From assembly GCF_902497895.1 (NCBI RefSeq), contig NZ_CABVHQ010000005.1, forward strand, positions 95,214 through 159,213: a stretch of DNA of 64,000 bases, read 5' to 3'. The notes below the pieces were generated by a model, which was not told where the DNA came from, searched no databases, and was given only the letters and a program-made list of their open reading frames with translations. The translations under genes and the position numbers were made by a program. Numbering within the stretch: position 1 is the stretch's first letter; every line of letters begins with the position of its first letter. This document shows, piece by piece, positions 1 through 8,797 of this stretch. The DNA is from Pseudomonas fluorescens (GTDB taxonomy: Bacteria > Pseudomonadota > Gammaproteobacteria > Pseudomonadales > Pseudomonadaceae).

Positions 1-1
1 T

Positions 2-2485
2 GGCGAAGAAGCTTTCCTCGTTGACCTGATCACCAATCGCGTGCCGCCTGGCGTCGACGAAGCCGCCTATGTAAAGGCCGGTTTCCTTTCCGCATTGGCC
101 AAAGGCGAAGCCAACTCCCCTCTGATCGACAAGAAACGCGCTGTTGAACTGCTCGGCACCATGCAAGGCGGCTACAACATCGTGACCCTGGTCGACCTGC
201 TGGAAGACGCCGAACTGGCGCCAGTCGCGGCCAAGGAACTCAAGCACACCCTGCTGATGTTCGACGCCTTCCACGACGTCGCGGAAAAAGCCAAGAACGG
301 CAACGTTCACGCTCAAGGCGTGCTGCAATCCTGGGCTGACGGCGAGTGGTTCCAGAAGCGTCCGGTGCTGGCCGACAAGATCAGCCTGCGCGTATTCAAG
401 GTCACCGGCGAAACCAACACCGACGACCTGTCCCCTGCTCCCGATGCCTGGTCCCGTCCAGACATCCCGCTGCACGCCCTGGCCATGCTGAAAATGGCCC
501 GTGACGGCATCGTTCCGGATGAGCAAGGCGTCACCGGTCCCATGAAGCAGATCGAAGAAATGCGCGGTCAAGGCTTCCCGATCGCCTACGTCGGTGACGT
601 GGTCGGTACCGGTTCTTCGCGTAAATCGGCAACCAACTCGGTACTGTGGTTCTTCGGCGACGACGTTCCTTTCGTGCCGAACAAGCGTGCCGGTGGTTTC
701 TGCTTCGGCAACAAGATCGCTCCGATCTTCTACAACACCATGGAAGATGCCGGCGCACTGCCGATCGAATTCGACGTGACCAACATGAACATGGGCGACG
801 TGATCGACCTGTATCCGCATGCTGGCAAAGTCACCAAGCACAACAGCGACGAAGTCCTGACCACCTTCGAAATGAAGACTCCGGTTCTGTTGGACGAAGT
901 CCGTGCCGGCGGTCGTATCCCGCTGATCATCGGCCGTGGCCTGACCGAGAAGGCTCGCACCGAACTGGGTCTGCCACCTTCGACCCTGTTCAAGCTGCCC
1001 GAAGCACCGGCTGAAAGCACCAAGGGTTATACCCTGGCGCAGAAAATGGTCGGCAAGGCGTGCGGCGTAGCTGGCGTTCGTCCAGGTACCTACTGCGAAC
1101 CGAAAATGACCACCGTCGGCTCCCAGGACACCACAGGTCCAATGACCCGTGACGAACTGAAAGACCTGGCGTGCCTGGGCTTCTCGACCGATCTGGTCAT
1201 GCAGTCCTTCTGCCACACCGCGGCCTATCCAAAGCCGATCGACGTGACCACCCACCACACCCTGCCTGACTTCATCATGACCCGCGGCGGCGTTTCCCTG
1301 CGTCCGGGCGACGGCATCATCCACAGCTGGCTGAACCGCATGCTGCTGCCGGACACCGTCGGCACCGGTGGCGACTCCCACACCCGTTTCCCGATGGGCA
1401 TCTCCTTCCCGGCCGGTTCCGGTCTGGTAGCGTTCGCTGCAGCCACTGGCGTCATGCCACTGGACATGCCGGAATCGATCCTGGTGCGCTTCAAAGGCAA
1501 GATGCAACCGGGCGTCACCCTGCGTGACCTGGTTCACGCCATTCCTTACTACGCGATCCAGGCTGGCCTGTTGACCGTAGAGAAGAAAGGCAAGAAGAAC
1601 GCTTTCTCCGGTCGCATCCTGGAAATCGAAGGTCTCGACAACCTGAGCATCGAGCAGGCTTTCGAACTGTCCGACGCCTCCGCCGAACGTTCCGCTGCCG
1701 GTTGCACCATCAAGCTGTCGAAAGAGTCGATCACCGAGTACCTGAACTCCAACATCACCCTGCTGCGCTGGATGATCGGCGAAGGCTACGGCGATGCACG
1801 GACCCTGGAACGTCGCGCACAAGCGATGGAAGCCTGGGTTGCCAACCCTGAGCTGATGGTTGCCGATGCTGACGCCGAATACGCCGAAACCATCGAAATC
1901 GACCTGGCCGACATCAAAGAGCCTGTGCTCTGCGCGCCAAACGATCCGGACGACGCCCGTCTGCTCTCCAGCGTTGCTGGCGAGAAGATCGACGAAGTGT
2001 TCATCGGTTCGTGCATGACCAACATCGGTCACTTCCGCGCTGCCGGTAAACTGCTGGAAAAAGTCGAAGGTGCGTTGCCAACTCGTCTGTGGCTGTCGCC
2101 GCCGACCAAGATGGACGCTCACCAGTTGACCGAAGAAGGCTACTACGGCATCTACGGCAAGGCTGGCGCGCGCATGGAAATGCCGGGCTGCTCGCTGTGC
2201 ATGGGTAACCAGGCGCGCGTTGAACCGAACTCCACCGTGGTGTCGACGTCGACCCGTAACTTCCCGAACCGTCTGGGTGACGGCGCGAACGTCTACCTGG
2301 CTTCGGCCGAGCTGGCGTCTGTGGCTTCGATCCTGGGTCGCCTGCCGACCGTCGAGGAGTACATGGCCTACGCGAAGGAAATCGACACCATGGCCAGCGA
2401 TGTCTATCGCTACCTGAGTTTCGACCAGATCGCCGAGTTCCGTGAAGCTGCTGCGAATGCCAACATTCCGGTCATTCAAGCTTAA
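2..2485 (+). CDS. acnB: Aconitate hydratase B, 5' end outside window
   Basis: Bifunctional aconitate hydratase/2-methylisocitrate dehydratase of the TCA and methylcitrate cycles, cytoplasmic, with a [4Fe-4S] cluster. The frame is open from base 2 and reads [17 protein letters not shown] before the first possible internal start at 41, so this is the gene's interior. About 40 N-terminal residues are missing compared with the usual ~869. The domain order is that of AcnB: N-terminal HEAT-like region, swivel domain ([12 protein letters not shown] near 605-640), then the catalytic domains. Cluster cysteines lie in [10 protein letters not shown] (about 2010) and GCSLCMGNQ (about 2190). A strong terminator follows. 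Identity is certain. Confidence 0.98.
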   Translation, partial: GEEAFLVDLITNRVPPGVDEAAYVKAGFLSALAKGEANSPLIDKKRAVELLGTMQGGYNIVTLVDLLEDAELAPVAAKELKHTLLMFDAFHDVAEKAKNGNVHAQGVLQSWADGEWFQKRPVLADKISLRVFKVTGETNTDDLSPAPDAWSRPDIPLHALAMLKMARDGIVPDEQGVTGPMKQIEEMRGQGFPIAYVGDVVGTGSSRKSATNSVLWFFGDDVPFVPNKRAGGFCFGNKIAPIFYNTMEDAGALPIEFDVTNMNMGDVIDLYPHAGKVTKHNSDEVLTTFEMKTPVLLDEVRAGGRIPLIIGRGLTEKARTELGLPPSTLFKLPEAPAESTKGYTLAQKMVGKACGVAGVRPGTYCEPKMTTVGSQDTTGPMTRDELKDLACLGFSTDLVMQSFCHTAAYPKPIDVTTHHTLPDFIMTRGGVSLRPGDGIIHSWLNRMLLPDTVGTGGDSHTRFPMGISFPAGSGLVAFAAATGVMPLDMPESILVRFKGKMQPGVTLRDLVHAIPYYAIQAGLLTVEKKGKKNAFSGRILEIEGLDNLSIEQAFELSDASAERSAAGCTIKLSKESITEYLNSNITLLRWMIGEGYGDARTLERRAQAMEAWVANPELMVADADAEYAETIEIDLADIKEPVLCAPNDPDDARLLSSVAGEKIDEVFIGSCMTNIGHFRAAGKLLEKVEGALPTRLWLSPPTKMDAHQLTEEGYYGIYGKAGARMEMPGCSLCMGNQARVEPNSTVVSTSTRNFPNRLGDGANVYLASAELASVASILGRLPTVEEYMAYAKEIDTMASDVYRYLSFDQIAEFREAAANANIPVIQA

Positions 2486-2500
2486 CGTTACAACGCCATA

Positions 2501-2538
2501 AAAAACGCCGCCCATCGTGAGATGGGCGGCGTTTTTTT
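2501..2538 (+). terminator. Rho-independent terminator of acnB
   Basis: A perfect GC-rich stem (ACGCCGCCCATC pairing with GATGGGCGGCGT) with a short GTGA loop is followed by a run of T. It starts 15 bases after the acnB stop codon. Confidence 0.95.
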
Positions 2539-2548
2539 ATACCCCAGA

Positions 2549-2657
2549 ATCAAAAGATCGCAGCCTGCGGCAGCTCCTACAGAATTTATATACACCCGCA
2601 ATATCACGGGTGTACTCGGTCGGTGTAGGAGCTGCCGCAGGCTGCGATCTTTTGATC
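2549..2657. repeat. Inverted pair of REP sequences
   Basis: Two copies of the window's main REP palindrome face each other (2549-2580 and 2625-2657) around a 44-bp spacer. The spacer itself holds a small hairpin (ACACCCG...CGGGTGT). The pair sits between the convergent acnB and amino-acid permease genes, the usual place for such REP doublets (REPINs). Confidence 0.93.
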
Positions 2658-2665
2658 TTGTTTTT

Positions 2666-3946
2666 CTAGGCCGTCAACGAATAGATCAACGCGGTAATCG
2701 CCACCAGCCCCACCAGCGTCACAAAGACGTTGGAAGCCTGGCCACGATACCGCGCCATGGCTGGCACCTTACGGATCGCGTACATCGGCATCAGGAACAG
2801 GATTGCCGCGATGATCGGGCCACCCAGGGTTTCGATCATGCCGAGGATGCTCGGGTTGAGCGTAGCGACGATCCAGCACACCACCAGCATGAAGGCTGCG
2901 GTCATGCGGTCCAGGGTCTTCGGTGCCGGGCGACGACCGCTCTTGACGACCAGACCCTTGAGGCCTTCGCTGGCGCCGATGTAGTGCCCCAGAAACGACT
3001 TGGAAATCGCCACGAACGCAATCAGCGGTGCCGCAAAGGCAATCGTCGGGTTGCTGAAGTGGTTGGCCAGGTACGACAGGATCGACAGATTCTGCGCCTT
3101 GGCTTCGGCCAGTTGTGCCGGCGACAGGGTCAGCACGCAACTGAAGACGAAGAACAGCACCATCACCACCATCAGGCCGTGGGCGCGGGACAGAATCTGC
3201 GAGCTGCGCTCTTCGGCGTGCTCGCCATGCCGACGCTTCTGGTCCACCGCAAAGGCCGAGATGATCGGCGAATGGTTGAACGAGAACACCATCACCGGAA
3301 TCGCCAGCCACAGGGTGTGCAGCAAGGCCGAAGGCTCAGGCACTGTGCTCGCGGTGGCGAGAATGCCGCCGTTCCAGTGCGGAACCAGGAACACCGCGAG
3401 GAACAGCAATGCGACGATGAACGGATAGACCATCAGGCTCATGGCCTTGACGATCGCCTGTTCACCACAGCGCACCACCGCCAGCAGACCGAGAATCAGC
3501 ACCAACGACAGAACCACCCGCGGTGGCGGCGTGATGTGCAGTTGATGTTCGAGGAAACTGCCCACGGTGTTGGTCAGCGCGACGCTGTAGATCAACAGGA
3601 TCGGAAAGATCGCAAAGAAATACAGCAAGGTGATCAACGCCCCCGCCTTGATCCCGAAATGTTCTTCGACCACTTCGGTGATGTCGGCGCCGGCCCGGCC
3701 CGAGAGCACGAAGCGGGTCAGGCCACGGTGCGCATAAAAAGTCATCGGGAACGCCAACAGCGCCAGAATCATCAGCGGCCAGAAGCCACCGAGGCCGGCG
3801 TTGATCGGCAAAAACAGGGTGCCCGCACCAATTGCAGTACCAAACAGGCCCAGCATCCAGGTTGTGTCATGGCGATTCCAGCTACTGAGACTCGCTGGTG
3901 TCGCCGCTTCATAGCGTTCGTCGACGCTATTGGCCTGATCATTCAT
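2666..3946 (-). CDS. HAAAP-family amino acid (serine/threonine-type) permease
   Basis: Inner-membrane amino acid:proton (or Na+) symporter related to SdaC/TdcC. The protein is about 426 aa with around 11 hydrophobic segments. It begins after a ~30-residue polar N-terminus with a typical first helix (TWMLGLFGTAIGAGTLFLPI), and the GTAIGAGTLFLP stretch is the HAAAP signature. The start at 3946 (MNDQANSV) is preferred because GGAG lies about 10 bases upstream; an ATG at 3964 would add six residues. The gene is monocistronic and convergent with acnB. The substrate cannot be decided from sequence; serine or threonine is inferred from family resemblance. Confidence 0.88.
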   Translation of the reverse strand: MNDQANSVDERYEAATPASLSSWNRHDTTWMLGLFGTAIGAGTLFLPINAGLGGFWPLMILALLAFPMTFYAHRGLTRFVLSGRAGADITEVVEEHFGIKAGALITLLYFFAIFPILLIYSVALTNTVGSFLEHQLHITPPPRVVLSLVLILGLLAVVRCGEQAIVKAMSLMVYPFIVALLFLAVFLVPHWNGGILATASTVPEPSALLHTLWLAIPVMVFSFNHSPIISAFAVDQKRRHGEHAEERSSQILSRAHGLMVVMVLFFVFSCVLTLSPAQLAEAKAQNLSILSYLANHFSNPTIAFAAPLIAFVAISKSFLGHYIGASEGLKGLVVKSGRRPAPKTLDRMTAAFMLVVCWIVATLNPSILGMIETLGGPIIAAILFLMPMYAIRKVPAMARYRGQASNVFVTLVGLVAITALIYSLTA

Positions 3947-4341
3947 CCGGTCGGATCTCCGCATTTCCAGTCATGTGCCACACAGTCGGAGCGAGTCAGA
4001 AAAAGCTGACAGGCAGCGCCCCGGCCATAATAGGGGCGCGATTGTCCGGGATTAGCCAACAGAAGCAAAGACTTAGCTGAGGAGCGGTCAGGCGGACCAG
4101 GCGTTTCTCGCAGCGCGCATTAACGTAATGCCCCCGTAGGAGCTGCCGCAGGCTGCGATCTTTTGACTTTGCTGTTGCGCGGCGCTGCGATCTTCGGCCC
4201 CACACCCCACCGCGCCAGCTACCCTTGTCAATCATCTCTCTAGCCAGCAGTCTGGAATCTTTCAGAGATCTCCCAGGGATGGGCAACACACTCATTACAA
4301 CTTCGGCAAATCCACCGATTGAAATTTTTCAGGAGCGCAGC
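3947..4341. other. Intergenic region with one REP sequence (4136-4165)
   Basis: This is the divergent region between the permease and the hydroxyacid dehydrogenase. A single REP copy lies at 4136-4165, and a partial echo of its core (GCGCTGCGATCTT) follows about 20 bases later. No convincing small gene was seen. The promoters of both flanking genes must lie here, but none matches a consensus well enough to mark. Confidence 0.6.
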
Positions 4342-5292
4342 ATGCCCGTCACCGTTCTGGTACTGGTTGAAACCATTAACGACTACCTGCCGATCCTCGA
4401 ACACAGCGGTTTTCACCTGATTCTTGCGCCTACGCCGGCCGAGCGGGCCCAAGCCATCAGGACCCACGCCAGCCAGATCAGGGCCGTACTGACCCGCGGT
4501 CCGCTTGGCTTGACCGCCGAAGAAATCGCCGCCCTGGCGCATCTGGAAATCATCTGCGTGATCGGCGCCGGCTACGAACACGTCGACCTGCAGGCTGCCA
4601 GCAACCGCGGGATCCGCGTGACCAACGGTGCTGGAGTGAATGCTTCGTCGGTGGCCGACCATGCCATGGCGCTACTGCTGTCCCTGGTACGCGACATTCC
4701 CCGGGCAGATGCCGCGGTCCGGCGCGGTGAGTGGCCGAAAATCATCCGCCCTTCCCTTGCCGGCAAACGCCTGGGCATTCTCGGCCTCGGTGCCGTCGGC
4801 ACGGCCATCGCCAAACGCGCGGCCAAAGGCTTCGATATGATGGTCAATTACCACAACCGTCAGTTACGCAGTGACGTGCCCTATAGCTTTTGTTCGACCC
4901 CCACCGAGCTGGCCCGGGCCTCTGACTTTCTGATCATCGCCACTCCCGGCGGTGTCGGCACGCAGCACCTGATCAACAGACAGGTGCTGGACGCCCTGGG
5001 ACCCAACGGTTTTATCGTCAACATCGCCCGGGCCAGCGTGATAGTCACCGCCGACCTGATCTCGGCGCTGGAACAACGACGGATCGCCGGTGCCGCCCTC
5101 GATGTATTCGATGCCGAGCCGCAAGTGCCGCAAGCGCTCAAGGTACTGAGCAACGTGATCCTCACTCCGCATGTCGCCGGGCTGTCTCCGGAAGCGACCC
5201 AGGCCACCGTCGAACTGGTGGGAGAAAACCTTCTGGCGTATTTCTCCGGGCGCCCATTATTGACCCCTATCGACCTGCCGCCAGCGAAATGA
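4342..5292 (+). CDS. D-isomer-specific 2-hydroxyacid dehydrogenase
   Basis: NAD(P)H-dependent reduction of a 2-keto acid (glyoxylate/hydroxypyruvate type) to the D-2-hydroxy acid, cytoplasmic, 316 aa. The nucleotide-binding motif GILGLGAVGTAIAKRA lies near residue 145. The catalytic triad is visible as Arg in NIARASVIV, Glu in DVFDAEPQVP and His in LTPHVAGLS. The open frame extends back to 4225, but the start at 4342 is chosen because CAGGAG lies just upstream and the protein then begins with the usual beta strand. The gene stands alone, so the physiological substrate is open. Confidence 0.9.
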   Translation: MPVTVLVLVETINDYLPILEHSGFHLILAPTPAERAQAIRTHASQIRAVLTRGPLGLTAEEIAALAHLEIICVIGAGYEHVDLQAASNRGIRVTNGAGVNASSVADHAMALLLSLVRDIPRADAAVRRGEWPKIIRPSLAGKRLGILGLGAVGTAIAKRAAKGFDMMVNYHNRQLRSDVPYSFCSTPTELARASDFLIIATPGGVGTQHLINRQVLDALGPNGFIVNIARASVIVTADLISALEQRRIAGAALDVFDAEPQVPQALKVLSNVILTPHVAGLSPEATQATVELVGENLLAYFSGRPLLTPIDLPPAK

Positions 5293-5450
5293 CCGGAGGT
5301 GGCTGCAGGGCATTCAAACGCTTGTATCAAAAGCAATGATTGCCCGGCAACACGCTCACCTATAACGGCTTGCCGCGGTTGTGGGCTCCGGGCAGGCACA
5401 TTAGATTAGACAATAATGTCGGGCCTCCAAAATAAGCAGAAGGGATAAGC

Positions 5451-6518
5451 ATGGCGCTTACTGATCAGTCCACCGATGTCCGCTGCGGCGAAGAACTCGA
5501 GGTCAACCTCATCGATCCGTACCTCAAGGCGCATATTCCCGGCCTGAGCGGGACGCCACGGATCAGCCAGTTTCCGGGCGGGGCTTCGAATCTGACCTAC
5601 CTGCTGGAATACCCCGGGCAGGAGTTCGTCCTGCGCCGGCCGCCGTTCGGCCACAAGGCCAAATCCGCCCACGATATGGGCCGCGAGTACCGGATTCTCA
5701 ATCAGCTCAAGGACGGCTTCCCGTATTGCCCGAAAGCCTATGTGCATTGCACCGACGAATCGGTGATCGGCGCCGAGTTCTATGTGATGGAGCGGGTCAA
5801 GGGCATCATCCTGCGCTCCGACTTGCCAGCGGAACTGGGCCTCGATGCGCCGAAGACCGAAGCGCTGTGCAAGAGCTTCATCGACAAGTTCGTCGAACTG
5901 CATCAGGTCGACTACAAGGCCTATGGCCTGGCCGACCTCGGTAAACCCGAAGGTTATGTAGCGCGGCAGATTCGTGGCTGGAGCGACCGCTACGAAAAAG
6001 CCCTGACCCCGGATGCGCCAAAGTGGGAAGCGGTCAAGGCCTGGCTCAACGACAAGATGCCCGCCGACCATCCGACTTCGAGCATCGTGCACAACGACTA
6101 TCGATTCGATAACGTGATCCTCGACCCGCACAACCCGATGCAAATCATCGGCGTGCTGGACTGGGAACTGACCACCCTCGGCGATCCGCTGATGGACCTG
6201 GGCAACACCCTCGCCTACTGGATCGAAGCCGCCGACCCGGCACCGGTGCAACTGATGCGCCGCCAGCCGAGCCATGCGCCCGGCATGTTGACCCGCCGCC
6301 AGTTCGTCGATTACTACGCCGAACGCGCAGGCATCCAGATCGACAACTTCGATTTCTATTACACCTACGGGCTGTTCCGCCTGGCGGGTATCGTGCAGCA
6401 GATCTATTACCGCTTCTTCCATGGCCAGACCCAGGACAAACGCTTCGCGCAGTTCATTCAGATGAACAAACTGCTGGAGCAGATGAGCCTGCAAGTCATC
6501 CAAAAATCCAGCCTCTGA
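5451..6518 (+). CDS. APH-like phosphotransferase family protein
   Basis: A 355-aa member of the aminoglycoside-phosphotransferase/choline-kinase fold (APH, PF01636), related to the kinase-like domain found fused to acyl-CoA dehydrogenases in ACAD10/11. The N-lobe has PGGASNLTYLL and FVLRRPP. The catalytic loop is HNDYRFDNVILDP and the metal-binding segment is GVLDWELTTLGDP. AAGGGA precedes the ATG at a good distance. An SDR oxidoreductase follows after 38 bases, probably in the same transcript. In family members of this type the phosphate acceptor is thought to be a hydroxyacyl-CoA or small alcohol; here that is inference. It is unlikely to be an antibiotic-resistance enzyme. Confidence 0.87.
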   Translation: MALTDQSTDVRCGEELEVNLIDPYLKAHIPGLSGTPRISQFPGGASNLTYLLEYPGQEFVLRRPPFGHKAKSAHDMGREYRILNQLKDGFPYCPKAYVHCTDESVIGAEFYVMERVKGIILRSDLPAELGLDAPKTEALCKSFIDKFVELHQVDYKAYGLADLGKPEGYVARQIRGWSDRYEKALTPDAPKWEAVKAWLNDKMPADHPTSSIVHNDYRFDNVILDPHNPMQIIGVLDWELTTLGDPLMDLGNTLAYWIEAADPAPVQLMRRQPSHAPGMLTRRQFVDYYAERAGIQIDNFDFYYTYGLFRLAGIVQQIYYRFFHGQTQDKRFAQFIQMNKLLEQMSLQVIQKSSL

Positions 6519-6556
6519 CTGCGCACCTCGCGCCTGGCATACAACAAGGAAAAACC

Positions 6557-7324
6557 ATGTCCAAGACCCAGTTGTTCGACCTCGACGGCAAGATCGCTTT
6601 CGTTTCCGGCGCCAGCCGCGGTATCGGCGAAGCCATCGCCAAACTGCTGGCCCAGCAAGGTGCCCACGTGATCGTCTCGAGCCGCAAACTCGACGGTTGC
6701 CAGCATGTGGCCGATGCGATCATCGCCGACGGCGGCAAAGCCACGGCCGTCGCCTGCCATATTGGTGAAATGGAGCAGATCAGCCAGGTCTTCGCCGGGA
6801 TTCGCGAGCAATTCGGGCGCCTGGACATCCTGGTCAACAACGCCGCGACCAACCCGCAGTTCTGCAACGTGCTGGATACCGACCTCGGGGCGTTCCAGAA
6901 AACCGTCGACGTGAACATCCGCGGCTACTTCTTCATGTCTGTGGAAGCCGGCAAACTGATGCGCGAAAACGGTGGCGGCAGCATCATCAACGTCGCCTCG
7001 ATCAACGGTATTTCGCCGGGCATCTTCCAGGGCATCTACTCGATGACCAAGGCCGCGGTGATCAACATGACCAAGGTCTTTGCCAAGGAATGCGCGGAGT
7101 ACGGCATCCGCTGCAACGCCTTGCTGCCAGGCCTGACCGACACCAAGTTCGCTTCGGCACTGGTGAAGAATGACGCGATTCTGAATACCGCGCTGCAGCA
7201 GATCCCACTCAAGCGAGTGGCTGCGCCGAGTGAAATGGCCGGGGCGGTGTTGTACCTGGCAAGTGAAGCGTCGAGCTATACCACTGGGGTTTCGCTGAAT
7301 GTGGATGGTGGGTTTTTGTCCTGA
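6557..7324 (+). CDS. SDR-family oxidoreductase
   Basis: Classical short-chain dehydrogenase/reductase, 255 aa, NAD(P)-dependent, cytoplasmic. The cofactor motif SGASRGIGEAIAKLL starts near residue 16 and NNAAT follows near 94. The active site is Ser in VASINGISPG with YSMTK (Tyr-x-x-x-Lys) downstream. It ends in the typical SDR tail (SYTTGVSLNVDGGFLS). AAGGA lies 7 bases before the ATG. It follows the phosphotransferase gene and is followed by a terminator, so the two form a small operon, perhaps for catabolism of a hydroxyacyl or alcohol compound (inference). Confidence 0.92.
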   Translation: MSKTQLFDLDGKIAFVSGASRGIGEAIAKLLAQQGAHVIVSSRKLDGCQHVADAIIADGGKATAVACHIGEMEQISQVFAGIREQFGRLDILVNNAATNPQFCNVLDTDLGAFQKTVDVNIRGYFFMSVEAGKLMRENGGGSIINVASINGISPGIFQGIYSMTKAAVINMTKVFAKECAEYGIRCNALLPGLTDTKFASALVKNDAILNTALQQIPLKRVAAPSEMAGAVLYLASEASSYTTGVSLNVDGGFLS

Positions 7325-7346
7325 TTGCAGCGGGTTCTGGGTGAGC

Positions 7347-7375
7347 AAGAGGCAGCCTTCGGGCTGCCTTTTTGG
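7347..7375 (+). terminator. Rho-independent terminator after the SDR gene
   Basis: Stem GGCAGCC / GGCTGCC with a TTCG tetraloop is followed by TTTTTGGTTT. It begins 23 bases after the SDR stop codon. Confidence 0.92.
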
Positions 7376-7505
7376 TTTGGTTGAAATGCATATCCATGGT
7401 GCACCCAGATCCCTGTGGGAGCGGCGGTGCGGCGATCCGACTTGCCCGCGATATAGGCGACTTGATGGCTGGCCTATCGCGTTGCAGGTGTACCCAATCC
7501 AACTG

Positions 7506-7537
7506 TAGGAGCTGCCGCAGGCTGCGATCTTTTGATC
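7506..7537. repeat. Single REP sequence at the left edge of the bacteriocin island
   Basis: One copy of the GTAGGAGCTGCCGCAGGC family. Upstream, at about 7409-7455, is a degraded palindrome of another REP type (GTGGGAGCGGC ... TTGCCCGCGAT). With the 12578-12737 pair it brackets the bacteriocin genes. The gap 7376-7666 holds nothing else recognisable beyond the pyocin promoter region. Confidence 0.85.
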
Positions 7538-7643
7538 CTGGCTTTCAGGCGGCGTACACATCCATTCCTGCGAACCTCCTCGATATCAATTTCAACCCAT
7601 AACTATATACCGCACCTGCCCAGTGCTGAATCGTCACCCTGCG

Positions 7644-7670
7644 CCATACAGACAAGGAGAGACTGTATGG
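7644..7670 (+). promoter_or_regulatory. RNA hairpin covering the pyocin ribosome-binding site and start
   Basis: CCATACAG (7644-7651) and CTGTATGG (7663-7670) form a perfect 8-bp inverted repeat. The 11-base loop, ACAAGGAGAGA, holds the Shine-Dalgarno sequence, and the start codon ATG (7667-7669) lies in the 3' arm. An ANGGA core presented in a loop is what RsmA/CsrA proteins prefer. The structure is seen; control by Rsm is inference. Confidence 0.55.
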
Positions 7671-8788
7671 CTAAACAAACCTATCAAGATGGATCAACAG
7701 GGGACGTCGTTATCAGGCCGGGCCCGCCGCCCGCGAGTGGAGGTGGCGGCGAAGGCTTTTTCGGCATTGGCGGTGGTGGCGGGTTTTCCGGAGGCTTCGG
7801 CGGATCAAGCAATAAGCGCAGAAAAGCCAGGGCACGAGCCAAGAAGGCTCACCTCCTCGCTCAGGAGCAAGCCCGAGCGCAGGCCGCCGCTCAAGAGCAA
7901 GCGGCGGCTCAGGCACAAGAGCACGCTCGCGCCCAGGCAGCCCTTCACCAACACCTCGCCACGCTGACGCAACGCCATGACGCCATAAGGGCCGAGGTTG
8001 ATCGAACCTTTGCAGCCAGATCTGAAAGACTCGCAGAGTCGATTCAAAGCGAAATTTCGGCCGCCACAAAGCCACCCGATAACAAGTCGACCGAGCGTTG
8101 GCAGCTTTACCTGATCAGCAAGGAAAAAGACGAAATCGATGGGCTGATTGCCCGAAAAAACGCTGAACTCAACCCAAAAAAAGTGCTCGCCAGATCCTTC
8201 GATGGGCACGATCCACTCACTCGTTCGGCAAACGATTACCTGACACGACTGGCGGAGTTCGGCACGGCGCTCAACGACAGCCATCAGTTGTGGGAAAACG
8301 CTTATAACGCGGCCCATGAAGCTCGGCTTCTGTCCACACAGATACAAGCACTCACGGATAAATCCAACGCACTTGCCAGGCATCACGCGGAGCAGACAAT
8401 AGTCTGGCGTGACAGGGAACAGGTATGGGAGCGTCATCGGCAGAACGCCGAACAACGGGACGCGCGCATTCGTTTCAAGCAACAGGCCGATGAAGATGTG
8501 CGTCATGAGCGGGTCAGAACGGCCAATACACTGACAGTACCCGCTACCTCTGTGGCTGCTGGCGGGATGGTTTTAACCCGCGGTGGGGCATTTGTTGTCG
8601 AGGGCGCCGCAGTCGCGCTGGAAGCGTCCATCTCTAGCGCTATAGCTGAAATCCTGCGCATTGCAGCGATACGTGCAGGCCAGTTAGCCAGCTTGTTTGT
8701 CAGTTCGATGCTCTACTCGCCGGTGCTGGGCGATGGCGAGCTTACGGCTGAGCAGCGCCGTCATCTGTTTCAAGGGATCGGCGTCTGA
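7667..8788 (+). CDS. S-type pyocin, N-terminal part, ended by an in-frame TGA
   Basis: First 373 codons of a large colicin/pyocin-like bacteriocin. The N-terminus is glycine-rich (GEGFFGIGGGGGFSGGFGGS, about residues 25-45), like the flexible translocation tails of E-type colicins. A long Ala/Gln/Arg-rich helical region follows (about 48-305), then a hydrophobic stretch and the start of the Pyocin_S translocation domain (SSMLYSPVLGDGELTAEQRR). The TGA at 8786-8788 cuts inside this domain. The next codons continue the same family in the same frame (GLPEGRDLQAIADAGG), so one intact gene was most likely broken by a single nonsense change. The start at 7667 is set by AAGGAGA. Alone, this product would lack the nuclease. 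Confidence 0.85.
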   Translation: MAKQTYQDGSTGDVVIRPGPPPASGGGGEGFFGIGGGGGFSGGFGGSSNKRRKARARAKKAHLLAQEQARAQAAAQEQAAAQAQEHARAQAALHQHLATLTQRHDAIRAEVDRTFAARSERLAESIQSEISAATKPPDNKSTERWQLYLISKEKDEIDGLIARKNAELNPKKVLARSFDGHDPLTRSANDYLTRLAEFGTALNDSHQLWENAYNAAHEARLLSTQIQALTDKSNALARHHAEQTIVWRDREQVWERHRQNAEQRDARIRFKQQADEDVRHERVRTANTLTVPATSVAAGGMVLTRGGAFVVEGAAVALEASISSAIAEILRIAAIRAGQLASLFVSSMLYSPVLGDGELTAEQRRHLFQGIGV

Positions 8789-8797
8789 GCCGACCTC

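Noticed and set aside
2522..4009. Long plus-strand open frame of 495 codons
   Set aside because: It is antisense to the amino-acid permease, full of His/Arg/Gln as expected for the complement of a membrane-protein gene, and starts inside a REP pair.
5451..6518. Aminoglycoside-resistance kinase
   Set aside because: The APH fold is real, but the sequence type and pairing with an SDR match the metabolic ACAD10/11-like branch, not resistance enzymes.
8786..8788. Selenocysteine codon in the pyocin gene
   Set aside because: The position is not a cysteine in the family as I know it, no SECIS-like hairpin is evident directly after the TGA, and bacteriocins are not known selenoproteins.
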